A stretch of 64,000 nt of DNA from Amorphochlora amoebiformis (Eukaryota > Cercozoa > Chlorarachniophyceae): contig BAAHQB010000099.1 in assembly GCA_054601695.1 (NCBI GenBank), positions 1 to 64,000 on the forward strand, in the 5' to 3' direction. The notes below the pieces were generated by a model. It did no database searches and was not told where the DNA came from. It was given only the letters and a program-made list of their open reading frames with translations. The position numbers and the translations under genes are program-made. Shown here piece after piece: positions 1 to 12,832 of the stretch (position 1 is the first letter of the stretch; each line of letters starts with the position of its first letter).

Positions 1-878
<878 letters not shown>

Positions 879-949
879 CTGATTTTGAATATCTGATAAT
901 GCTTCCTGGAGTTTCATACGTGCTGATTTTAACCAGTTTAGAGAATTCT

Positions 950-991
<42 letters not shown>

Positions 992-1018
992 CATATACAC
1001 TCACACACACACACACAG

Positions 1019-1039
<21 letters not shown>

Positions 1040-1068
<29 letters not shown>

Positions 1069-1114
1069 TCGAATACATTAATCTTGGTATGGTGTACTTT
1101 TGAAGCTAAATTAA

Positions 1115-1166
<52 letters not shown>

Positions 1167-1244
1167 CATATATGTATGTATTATTATAATCGAAATACAT
1201 TCTTTTGTGGTAACGTATGAGTTTTGGATTTGAATTGTTTAAAC

Positions 1245-1339
<95 letters not shown>

Positions 1340-1445
1340 CGTATGTCGACATTTATATCCATATAATCAAAATTCATTCTTCTTGGTATCGTATTTGAGT
1401 TTGAATTTGATTTTTTTGAACCCAATATATATATATATATATATT

Positions 1446-1489
<44 letters not shown>

Positions 1490-1651
1490 CATACATATAT
1501 ATATATATATATATTATGTAAATGTGTGTATAAAACATATATATACAGACATACAGACATGTATATATATATATATATATATACATATATATACACACAC
1601 ATACATATGCATTCTACTTGGTATCGTATTTAGTTGATTGAATCTTTGAAC

Positions 1652-1691
<40 letters not shown>

Positions 1692-1745
1692 CTATATACT
1701 TATACTTATATATATATATGTATATTATTTGTATAATATATATAA

Positions 1746-1783
<38 letters not shown>

Positions 1784-1869
1784 CGAAATACATTCTGCTT
1801 GGTATTGTATTTGAGTTTGAATTTGAATTTTTTAAAACCCAATGTCGGCTAATAATTCTCGATGCACCC

Positions 1870-1909
<40 letters not shown>

Positions 1910-1947
1910 AACCCAATGTCGGCTAATAATCTGGAGTAAATGTATAT

Positions 1948-1965
<18 letters not shown>
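1040..1965. repeat. Tandem array of a ~50-bp island in (TA)n
   Basis: Five to six diverged copies of an island running from 'gaatacattc..ttggtatcgtatttgag' to 'ttgaacccaat' alternate with (TA)n of variable length. The last copies carry 'gtcggctaataatc'. The mirror array is at 31,960-32,850. It resembles the exon-edge arrays elsewhere but I could not assign it to a gene. Confidence 0.75.
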
Positions 1966-2765
<800 letters not shown>

Positions 2766-2851
2766 CTGTATTACTCTCTTTTTTTAAAGTGGGTGTTCAG
2801 AGTACCAATAGACCTTATATATATATATATATGTATGTGTGTATGTATATA

Positions 2852-2909
<58 letters not shown>

Positions 2910-2912
2910 ATA

Positions 2913-2952
<40 letters not shown>

Positions 2953-3012
2953 ATATAATATAATACAGGGTACACAAGAGATATTAACTTTTCCAGGTAT
3001 TATACACGGATA

Positions 3013-3052
<40 letters not shown>

Positions 3053-3170
3053 CTTATATAATATATATATATATGTATTATATATATACATATATATACA
3101 CATATATAATATAACACAGTGCATATAAGGAATTTGTTTCTTTTATGCGTCATATATAACACATATATGT

Positions 3171-3304
<134 letters not shown>

Positions 3305-3595
3305 TGTTAGCGCAGTGTCATAGTCGGTAGTCCAGAGTTGGATTCAAGTCCGTTTGGATTATGCCGAATGATTTCGGATACATCCTTTCTTCCTTACTTC
3401 CTTCCTTACTTCCTTCCTTAATTTCCTCCGGAACCTATGAATCAAGAATTTATATTAGGATCAGATTTCCTGGGTTCGAGAATTTCCTGGGCTCAGATTA
3501 TTTTCTCGGTTCCGATTACTGTGCTATTACTCGTAAACCGAGGAGTGACGGTAGGTTGGCTGGTATTTAACTAGCTATAGGTTCCGTCCTAGCTT
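3305..3595. mobile_element. LTR-like dispersed island (left copy)
   Basis: This GC-richer island sits abruptly in (TA)n and starts TGTTAGCG. It carries the motif gtccgtttggattatgcc, whose reverse complement (ATAATCCAAACGGAC) also occurs in the copia LTR at 11,433-11,670. The interior has short CTTCC and 'ttcctgggttc' repeats. No internal coding region is present, so it is most likely a solo LTR or LTR fragment. Its mirror copy is at 30,206-30,503. Confidence 0.5.
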
Positions 3596-3655
3596 ATATA
3601 TATATATATATATATAAATGTATATATGTATGTATATACAAACATATATACACAT

Positions 3656-3729
<74 letters not shown>

Positions 3730-3784
3730 TATATATAATATTTATATATATATATATATATACATATATATTTTTAAATTATAT

Positions 3785-3816
<32 letters not shown>

Positions 3817-3865
3817 TATAAATATAGCAATATTTGTAATAATTCGGATATATATAAATATATCA

Positions 3866-3904
<39 letters not shown>

Positions 3905-3929
3905 TTTTATATATATTGTGTGTGTATAT

Positions 3930-4011
<82 letters not shown>

Positions 4012-4018
4012 CATGTAT

Positions 4019-4051
<33 letters not shown>

Positions 4052-4085
4052 ATAACATACCCGTATTTGTCATCGTTCGGATATG

Positions 4086-4122
<37 letters not shown>

Positions 4123-4235
4123 GTAATATATTTATGTATATATATATATATATATATGTATATGTATAATATATTTATATGTTTATATGTATACATGTGT
4201 AATATTTATATTATATATATATGTATGTGTGTATG

Positions 4236-4268
<33 letters not shown>

Positions 4269-4277
4269 ATAACATAC
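3596..4277. repeat. (TA)n with two exon-edge echoes
   Basis: (TA)n interrupted at 4061-4084 by a near-exact copy, and at 3829-3851 by a degraded copy, of the donor end of the neighbouring PUB exon (4278-4323, minus strand). Otherwise empty. Confidence 0.75.
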
Positions 4278-4395
4278 CCGTATTTGTCATCGTTCGGATA
4301 TTCTATTAGATTCTCCAGGTAAACTAACGTAATGTAATGTATTATATATATATAAAGAATATAATATATAATATATATATATATATAATATATAT

Positions 4396-4469
<74 letters not shown>

Positions 4470-4490
4470 CACATGTGATATTTGTGTGTG

Positions 4491-4547
<57 letters not shown>

Positions 4548-4577
4548 ATATACATACATATATATGTCTATATATAC

Positions 4578-4613
<36 letters not shown>

Positions 4614-4665
4614 AATATATATATATATACATCTGTAATAGTCTTCAGGGCTTCCCCAGCGTCGA

Positions 4666-4786
<121 letters not shown>

Positions 4787-4789
4787 CAC

Positions 4790-5290
4790 CAACCAAAAGT
4801 AGTCTGACACAATGATCCATTACAAACAAAACCCACACTTATTTTATTTATAAACAAAAACCACACTTATTGTATACAACAATCTGGTAAACAACAATCT
4901 ACAACAACATCTCTTGAAAACACATTACAACGTAATGTAATATACGGCTAGCATAACCAATACAACACCGCTAGCGATAACTACGTACTACCGCTAGTAA
5001 CATCTACTCCACCCCGAAAAGATAAGAATCTTAAACTTTCTACAAATCCAACTATCACGTTACCACCACGACCGTTACTATGACCATGTCACGTGATCAC
5101 ACACAACCGTTACGTGACCGAAGGCCATGTCACGTGACTGTGTATGAACCTTACGACGTGGCCGCATGATCACGTCACGTGACCACGTGTGCAAATGTGG
5201 ATTGAATTGAGAAAATTAGGCAAAAATTGGTAGAATTGAGATGGAACACGGTCGGATTATGGAGTGAAAGTGGTATGTTATACGAGAAAG
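4790..5290. other. Non-TA dispersed island rich in CACGTG (left copy)
   Basis: About 500 bp of balanced composition with many palindromic CACGTG and GTCACGTGAC motifs and a 'cggattatgg' motif resembling the LTR motif. It has no convincing open frame. The mirror copy is at 28,440-28,935. It could be an old LTR or a MITE-like element. Confidence 0.5.
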
Positions 5291-5294
5291 TAAT

Positions 5295-5351
<57 letters not shown>

Positions 5352-5431
5352 TATATATTATATACATGTATATATATGTATATTTATATATATATAATAT
5401 ACATGTATATATACATATATATAATACATAT

Positions 5432-5480
<49 letters not shown>

Positions 5481-5578
5481 CATGTAAAATATATATATGT
5501 ACCGTATTCGTGGATTGGAGAAATTTAAGGTCGCGGTCTAGAGCCTTGAGCTGAGATATTGCATATATATATATATAC

Positions 5579-5631
<53 letters not shown>

Positions 5632-5864
5632 TATATATATTATTATTATATATATATATATATATATATATTATTTACGTAATAACAATATCGCAATAAT
5701 ACTACATACATGCACATAAATGTAGTATACATACATACATATATATGTATATATATATATATATATTATATATATATATGTATATGTAATATATATTAGG
5801 ATATGTGCTATCACTGACGGTTTATGGATATATACGTATGCACGGGTATACCCATATATACCTA

Positions 5865-6060
5865 TACCCTAACCCTAACCCTAACCCTAACCCTAACCCT
5901 AACCCTAACCCTAACCCTAACCCGACACCCTAACCCTAAACCTAACCCTAGTATATATATGTGTATATATGGATATATGTATATATACAATAAACATATA
6001 TACGTATATATATATATATATATACCCTATACCCTAACCCTAATATAAACCATAACGCAT
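5865..6060. repeat. Interstitial telomeric repeats (CCCTAA)n
   Basis: About 12 CCCTAA units at 5866-5950, with further units at 6024-6045 and 6062-6070. The corresponding right-arm stretch (about 27,680-27,800) has no telomeric units, so these were gained on this arm or lost on the other. Confidence 0.9.
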
Positions 6061-6109
6061 CCAACCCTAACCATGTACATGCATATTTTCAAACACAAAT
6101 ACACATGTA

Positions 6110-7080
6110 TACATATGTTCCAGGGCGCAGAGAATATCTAAATAATATAGAAGAAATATTCATATTTGCCGCCCACAATTTCGAAAATTGAAAGGACTAG
6201 CGCCTAACCCTAACCCCCCCCCCCCCCTTTTTGTTTACCTAATCTTATACCCTAACCCTAACCCTAACCCTCTGTATTTCTTGATCCCCCCTAACCCCCC
6301 TGGGTAAAATGAACAAAACAGCTGTGCTGATAAAATAAATCTTTATGCTCTGGCGTCGCGAGAAATTTTTTTTTCGAGAATTTTTTTTGGAAAAAATATT
6401 GTGACTCTCTTTTTCTCTTTCGTGACTGTTTTGGATATGTTTGGGGGGGGGGTTAGGGGGTGGGAAGAGAAGGAAGAAAAACCTCGGCTTGGAAGCCTGC
6501 TGCCATTGCGAAAAATTATTCTTTAAGGAAGTAATGTTAGGATATCTGAGATGATATATCGAGCTGTGAGGCGAGTTATTTTGAAATATCTAATATCCAC
6601 ATATCAAGATGTCTAAGAAGCCGAAAAGATAAGACTTATTCGAATTCTAGGAGATACGGTTCGAACAGAAACCCTCTATTACTTCCTAAAAATAGAGATC
6701 CAAGTTTTCCCTCGAAATCACCAAGGCTTAAGCAATATAGAACACTTCGAGCGCAGTGACATTTTTAAAACCGAAATCGAACCCGAATTTCTAATTATTA
6801 TTAAGGAAGTTTCAAATTTCTCCTCTTTTCTCATAAACCCCCCGTCTGTGACGTGTCATGCCGCCCACCCCATCCCCAAGGGCGCGTAGATCCTGCCTTG
6901 AGGAGATAAAAGAGAGTCCGTATCCTCCCCCCCCATCTATAGGCCTTTTTTTCCGTTTTTCCTCCCTAAACATCCGGTATTTTGGGCAAAATCAGTCTGG
7001 TCTTTCTTCTTTGCGCGAAATATTTTTTTTCGGAGGGTTTAGAGTGGGTTTTATGGGGGTGTGATAGTGTATGTTTGTTG
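6110..7080. other. ~950-bp non-TA island (left copy)
   Basis: A balanced-composition block with homopolymeric C/G runs (C13 near 6215, G9 near 6445). Patches of CCCTAA at 6203-6215 and 6248-6272 are absent from the right-arm copy at 26,695-27,625. Short open frames exist but do not agree between the arms, so I call no gene. It is possibly an old transposon. Confidence 0.5.
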
Positions 7081-7170
7081 AAATATATATGCCAAATATA
7101 TGTTTGTGTGTATTTTATGTTTCTATTTTTTTGATTTTAAAAAATGAACGTAAATTTGAATCAATTTGAT

Positions 7171-7213
<43 letters not shown>

Positions 7214-7352
7214 GTTATATATTTATTTAAACATTTATACATGCATATTTTTACGACATTAATATTCCTTTTCCATGAAAAGACTTGTTATCTTGTATAT
7301 GAAGTATGCAGCTATACATGCATATACACAGACATATTTGTAAATATATATA

Positions 7353-7387
<35 letters not shown>

Positions 7388-7553
7388 ATATTCATAAAGA
7401 CATCAACACAAGGCATGCATATAAACTAATATATATGTAAATATATCCATAATATACATATATACATACATACATATATTTTCATATATATAACATATAC
7501 ATATATATATACATACATATAAAATATATACATATGTAGATATAATGTACATT

Positions 7554-7601
<48 letters not shown>

Positions 7602-7708
7602 TAGTCGAAGCGACATTAGCAGGAAGGCATGCATATACACTAATATATGTAAATATATATATAATATATATATATGTACGTGTACATGTATATATATATA
7701 TATATAAC

Positions 7709-7761
<53 letters not shown>

Positions 7762-7828
7762 TAATCATAGTCGAAGCGACATTAGCAGGAAGGCATGCAT
7801 ATACACTAATATATATGTAAATATATAT

Positions 7829-7860
<32 letters not shown>

Positions 7861-8054
7861 ATAATAGTCGAAGCGACATTAGCAGGAAGACACCTAATTC
7901 CTGCTGTTAGGCAAGGAAATGTTGACAAGGTGAATATATATATAATTTATATATATATATATATCATATATAATATATATATATATATATATATAAATAT
8001 ATATATTGTATGTATGTATATACATATGTATTCATGTACACGTGTATACTATCA

Positions 8055-8106
<52 letters not shown>

Positions 8107-8247
8107 CATAAGAGTATATGCATATATGTACATATAGTTCATGTATACGTATATACATACATATATACAATACTTACGAATATGTACAATTATATAATAC
8201 CCGTACGGTTAGGCAAGGCGATTTAACAAGCTTAACATATGTACTAT

Positions 8248-8295
<48 letters not shown>

Positions 8296-8298
8296 TAT
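7081..8298. repeat. (TA)n with tandem 'gtcgaagcgacattagcagga' islands
   Basis: Three to four copies of a ~50-bp island (about 7600, 7770 and 7870, with a degraded one at 7400) alternate with (TA)n. The last copy runs into a longer unique edge (cacctaattcctgctgttaggcaagg). The arrangement of one full island plus partial echoes is the same as at exon edges. It is mirrored at 25,855-26,370. Confidence 0.7.
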
Positions 8299-8650
8299 TG
8301 TTAGATCATAGATACAGCAATGTGGATTGTTTGAGTAGTCGTAGGCACGCTGCAGATCGTTGGAGATCCCGGAGATTGCTCGGAGGTTGCCTGGTCGGGA
8401 ACTACCCGGTAGTGCCGGGTAGTTCCCGGTAGTGCCGGGTAGTGCCGGGATTCCAAATATATCGTGGCAGAACGTGACGTCACGCAATGTCACGCTCATA
8501 TGACCTCATTTGACCATCGCGTGAGCACGTATGACCATATGTATGTTGGTGAATTCGTAAGGAGTAAGTTAGTTTAGTGATAATCCAAACAGACTACAGT
8601 CACTTGGATGGACAATTAGCATCAGCATACCATTATGTAGATATGTAAGA
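8299..8650. mobile_element. LTR-like island (left copy)
   Basis: Starts TGTTAGATC directly after (TA)n. It contains repeated 'actacccggtagtgccggg' segments and 'gtgacgtcacg', then ATAATCCAAACAGACTACAGTCAC, which parallels the end of the copia LTR at 11,433-11,670 (ataatccaaacggacaacag, then tca). No coding content. Probably a solo LTR of a related family; its 3' limit is obscured by the tandem array that follows. The mirror is at 25,176-25,492. Confidence 0.55.
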
Positions 8651-8691
<41 letters not shown>

Positions 8692-8743
8692 CATATAGTT
8701 GGATGGACAATTAGCATTAGCATACCATTATGTAGATATGTAA

Positions 8744-8790
<47 letters not shown>

Positions 8791-9345
8791 ATATATATAT
8801 ATATATATATATATAGTTGGATGGACAATTAGCATTAGCATACCATTATGTAGATATGTAATAATATATATATATATATAATACGTATATATATATATAT
8901 ATATATTTATAGTTGGATGGACAATTAGCATTAGCATACCATTATGTAGATATGTAATAATATATATATAATATATATATATAGAATATAGAATACGTAT
9001 AATATATATATATATATAGTTGGATGGACAATTAGCATTAGCATACCATTATGTAGATATGTAAGAATATATATATATAATACATATATATATATATATA
9101 TAGTTGGATGGACAATTAGCATTAGCATACAATTATGTAGATATGTAATAATATATATATATATATATATATATAGAATACGTATATATATATATATATA
9201 TATAGTTGGATGGACAATTAGCATTAGCATACCATTATGTAGATATGTAAGAATATATATATATAATACATATATATATATATATATATAGTTGGATGGA
9301 CAATTAGCATTAGCATACCATTATGTAGATATGTAAGAATATATA
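8600..9345. repeat. 55-bp tandem array repeating the LTR tail
   Basis: Nine copies of a unit beginning 'ggatggacaattagcat' and ending 'gtagatatgtaagaatata', separated by (TA)n of differing length. The first copy is continuous with the LTR-like island, so the array consists of echoes of that island's edge. The mirror is at 24,420-25,175. Confidence 0.85.
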
Positions 9346-9359
9346 TATATATATAATAC

Positions 9360-9391
<32 letters not shown>

Positions 9392-9623
9392 CCTACCGCA
9401 GTTACTGAAATACCTACAGTTTGACTAGGGAATCTTATCAATGTACAAATATATATGTATATATATATATATACCCTAACTCTGATTATGGATATTTTAT
9501 GGGGGCTGAGCATTGTTTAGTTGTATATATCTGATCATATTTTTCATTTTTAGCTTTTCGCAGTATTTCTAACACGTTTGCGTAATGTTGAGAACACACT
9601 CTATCGATCTCTCTCTCTCTCTC

Positions 9624-9685
<62 letters not shown>

Positions 9686-9743
9686 CATATCTATTCCAAA
9701 TATACCAACATATCTCCTTAGATATCTTGTATTTTTTTCGCAG

Positions 9744-9986
9744 TGGGAAAGAGGAATGTAACATACGTCTCAAATACACACGTTTTATACGTGTCGTATA
9801 ATGCTGAAAACTTCGGCCATTTCCTCTCGGATGAGTTATTTCCGGCGTTTTCGTAAGAATATATACATAAATTTAAGTATATATACCTAAATATATATGT
9901 ATATATATATATACATTATAAATTATAAAAATAATAGATATATATAAAAAATGCTTAAATCGGTTTGTGAATTCAATATATACATG

Positions 9987-10031
<45 letters not shown>

Positions 10032-11010
10032 TGTATGTATGTATGTATGTTTCGTGCATAGTGTACATGCTGCAAACAAAAAAAAAAAACACTTCTAGTA
10101 AACAAGAGTCTGCAACAACAACAACCTATATATATATATATATATATATAATTAAATATATATATATATATATATAAATAAATAGCATGATGGAAGCCTT
10201 TGACGAGCTCGACTACAATATCCAGGCCCCTAACCCTAACCCTAACCCTAACCCTAACCCTAACCCTAACCCTAACCCTAACCCTAACCCTAACCCTAAC
10301 CCTAACCCCAACCCTAACCCTACCCAGATGATAAGAAGAGAGTTAGACAACCCTATTATCTACTCATGTGAATACCAGAGAAAGAACTGGGGAGAGGTAG
10401 GATTAGGGTTAGGGTTAGGGTTAGGGTTAGGGTTAGGGTTAGGGTTAGGGTTAGGGTTAGGGTTAGGATTGGGGTTAGGGTCACGGCCAGTGGTCTTATG
10501 GTATCGGTTTTGTGGTTAATCTGAATGCCATCAACCCCAACCCTAACCTTAACCCTAATATTCAGGTCCAATGGGAAAAGTGTATGTTTCGGTGATTTAC
10601 CCTAACCCTAACCCTAACGCTAACCCTAACCCTAACCCTAACCATAAATCTAACCCTTACCCTAATTTTAAGATATAAGACCCTGATGCCACTCCTAAGC
10701 CAAAATGAAGTCATCACTGTAGGAAATAACGCTAACCCTAACCGTAACCCTAACCCTAACCCTAACCCTAACCCTAACTCTAACCTTTACTATAATCCTA
10801 ACTCTATCCCTAATCATAAAGCTTACTGATACTTAAGATGTAACTGTAATGTAACATCAAAAGCATTTTTATAGAATCGAACTATAACCCTAACCCTAAC
10901 CCTAATCCTAACCCTAACCCTAACCCTAACCCTAACCCTAACCCTAACCCTAACCCAAACCTAACCCTGATTAGGTGAAAAACTATACAAAGAAAATAGG
11001 AACCCTATAT
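9744..11010 (+). CDS. GT61/DUF563-like glycosyltransferase exons in telomeric introns
   Basis: Exon islands are 9744-9852, 10186-10225, 10328-10396, 10491-10514, 10566-10591, 10673-10718 and a less certain one from 10975. The first has a strong acceptor (tttttttcgcag) and donor (gtaagaat) and encodes [14 protein letters not shown], a motif typical of DUF563/GT61 transferases, which are ER/Golgi sugar transferases. Phases carry through: phase 2 into [13 protein letters not shown], then phase 0 into [17 protein letters not shown], later VQWEKCMF and [15 protein letters not shown]. The introns are CCCTAA or TTAGGG arrays. The first array is preceded by GCCCCT, not GT, and is open in frame as (Pro-Asn)n, so it may be translated. 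The N- and C-termini are not found. The right arm lacks this gene. Family assignment rests mainly on one motif. Confidence 0.5.
10226..10974. repeat. Telomeric repeat arrays of both orientations between exons
   Basis: CCCTAA at 10,231-10,323, TTAGGG at 10,402-10,480, and CCCTAA again at about 10,536-10,555, 10,600-10,668, 10,733-10,785 and 10,885-10,968, with variant units at the edges. Each array fills an intron of the glycosyltransferase-like gene. Confidence 0.9.
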
Positions 11011-11029
11011 GTTTTAAGAAACTCTTAGG

Positions 11030-11034
11030 GTATG

Positions 11035-11109
<75 letters not shown>

Positions 11110-11153
11110 TCATGTATGTATATGTATATATACATGCACAGACACACACACAC

Positions 11154-11199
<46 letters not shown>

Positions 11200-11260
11200 G
11201 GCATGCATGCATGTATATGAACATGTTAATATATATATATATATAAGTATATATATATTT

Positions 11261-11297
<37 letters not shown>

Positions 11298-11326
11298 TGT
11301 ACATAATATATATATATATATATATA

Positions 11327-11375
<49 letters not shown>

Positions 11376-11377
11376 CC

Positions 11378-11416
<39 letters not shown>

Positions 11417-11432
11417 TGTACATAATATATAT
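11030..11432. repeat. (TA)n tract, target of the copia insertion
   Basis: (TA)n with a short (CA)n run and two 'tatatttc.ataatatat ... agtatgtacat' echoes. The copia LTR begins directly after it. No gene was seen. Confidence 0.8.
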
Positions 11433-11670
11433 TGTTAACGTATACCGGACCTACAAGCTTAACTAGACGTCAGATCGCTAGACTACCGTCATATTCGTAA
11501 TCTACGCATGCGAATTAGCAATAGTCATCCGAGGGGAAGATCTTCCAAGGGAAGACCTTAGGTAGGGAAGGCCTTCTACGCGAGAATTTTCTTGTGAATT
11601 TAGTCATTATCATTTGCCATAATCCAAACGGACAACAGTCAATCGGACAACTACCACTGCTACGCTGACA
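11433..11670 (+). repeat. 5' LTR, copia left copy
   Basis: 238 bp, TGTTAACG...CTGACA. It is followed immediately by GGTTATGAG, which may be the primer-binding site and overlaps the gag start codon at 11675. Confidence 0.9.
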
Positions 11671-11674
11671 GGTT

Positions 11675-12832
11675 ATGAGTTTCGAAGCGACACGTACTGC
11701 CCTACTCAAGTGGACTGCCAAGCTGAAGCTTACCAAGGAGGACGACTGGACCAAGTACGCCAAGAGCGTCTCTATGATGGTGAAGGCACTTCAGCTCGAG
11801 GACTGCATGAAGCTTGGGGCACGATCCATCATGGATTGGAAGAATCCTGACGCTCTACGTCCACAGCATGTGGTTGAGATGAAGGAGGGGAAATGGGCAA
11901 CGAATCTCGATGGGAAAGAGGACGCGCATATAAAGTTGAGGATGCTACTGCATGCTACATTGGTGCTCACGGTGGGACGTAAGTATGAACATCTTACAAC
12001 CGGGAGGGAGGATCCAGTGTACCTCTGGGCTCGTCTGCGCGCTGGCATCGAGGGTCCACGACTGTTTAGGAGGATGAAGCTACAGAAGAAGTTGAATCGT
12101 CAGACGCTTGACGATTACAGCGGCGATTTCGGGAAGCTGGCTTCAGAGATCGAGGAGACGGCGGATGCACTCACCGGGCTGGGCAAGACCATGGACGACG
12201 AGGACAGGATCGTGGCGCTCATGATGGCTCTCCCGGAGGACGAGTACGGCTCTACACTCGAGAATATTGCACTGCACCCTACTACCTACCAAGCGGCGGT
12301 AACGGCGATCACTAGTGTTGCGGCAAGGAAGGCGGCTAACAACTATGAGACCAAGGTAAAGGATATCGTGGCGGCCGGCCATGAGCATCAAGGGACCAAG
12401 AATCTCAAGGACATGTCTGCGAAGGATCTTGCGAAGATGAAGACTAGGATCGACAAGTTGATGACCGCGAAGTCTGGGAGGCCGAAGGGAGCATCGAGGA
12501 AGTTCAGGGGCAAATGTTTCAAGTGCAAAAAGAAGGGGCACATGAAGAAGGATTGTCCATTGCTCAACAAACAAGATGATGATGCGGCGATACTTGAGGA
12601 TAGCAGCGAATCGGATTACAACTGGAGCGCGGTGGCAGGCAACTGGGGCGACGGCTCGACTGCTGGATATCTGGTGCTCGACAGTGGATGCACGAGGAGC
12701 TGCTTCAAGGACAAGCGGTACTTCAAGACCTTCAGGGTGGTGAAGAATCATGCTTTCAAGCTAGGCAACGGCGAGACCCGAATGGAATCCAAGGGCTTTG
12801 GGGACGTCAAAGTGCCACTAAGGAATGAATAG
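11675..12832 (+). CDS. gag-protease of the copia element (left)
   Basis: 385 aa from the ATG five bases after the LTR. The N-terminal ~250 residues resemble copia-type gag (capsid-forming). A CCHC zinc knuckle, [14 protein letters not shown], lies near residue 288. An aspartic protease motif, [11 protein letters not shown], lies near residue 335. The frame ends soon after the protease motif (VPLRNE-stop), and a second frame overlaps it by 8 nt to continue pol, so it is a frameshift relative to an ancestral fused gag-pol. The start was chosen because the right-arm copy has the same [13 protein letters not shown] beginning. Confidence 0.85.
   Translation: MSFEATRTALLKWTAKLKLTKEDDWTKYAKSVSMMVKALQLEDCMKLGARSIMDWKNPDALRPQHVVEMKEGKWATNLDGKEDAHIKLRMLLHATLVLTVGRKYEHLTTGREDPVYLWARLRAGIEGPRLFRRMKLQKKLNRQTLDDYSGDFGKLASEIEETADALTGLGKTMDDEDRIVALMMALPEDEYGSTLENIALHPTTYQAAVTAITSVAARKAANNYETKVKDIVAAGHEHQGTKNLKDMSAKDLAKMKTRIDKLMTAKSGRPKGASRKFRGKCFKCKKKGHMKKDCPLLNKQDDDAAILEDSSESDYNWSAVAGNWGDGSTAGYLVLDSGCTRSCFKDKRYFKTFRVVKNHAFKLGNGETRMESKGFGDVKVPLRNE

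Noticed and set aside
8600-9345. CRISPR-like array of repeats and spacers
   Set aside because: The 'spacers' are only (TA)n of variable length, the unit is continuous with an LTR edge, and the DNA is eukaryotic.
10480-10560. Telomere-telomere fusion point
   Set aside because: TTAGGG and CCCTAA do face each other here, but each array fits within an intron between exons of one gene and the arrays are short.
10328-10718. Alpha-galactosidase (GH27) reading of [10 protein letters not shown] and LLSQNEVIT
   Set aside because: Superficially similar to GH27 motifs, but the upstream in-phase exon with [14 protein letters not shown] fits GT61/DUF563 much better.
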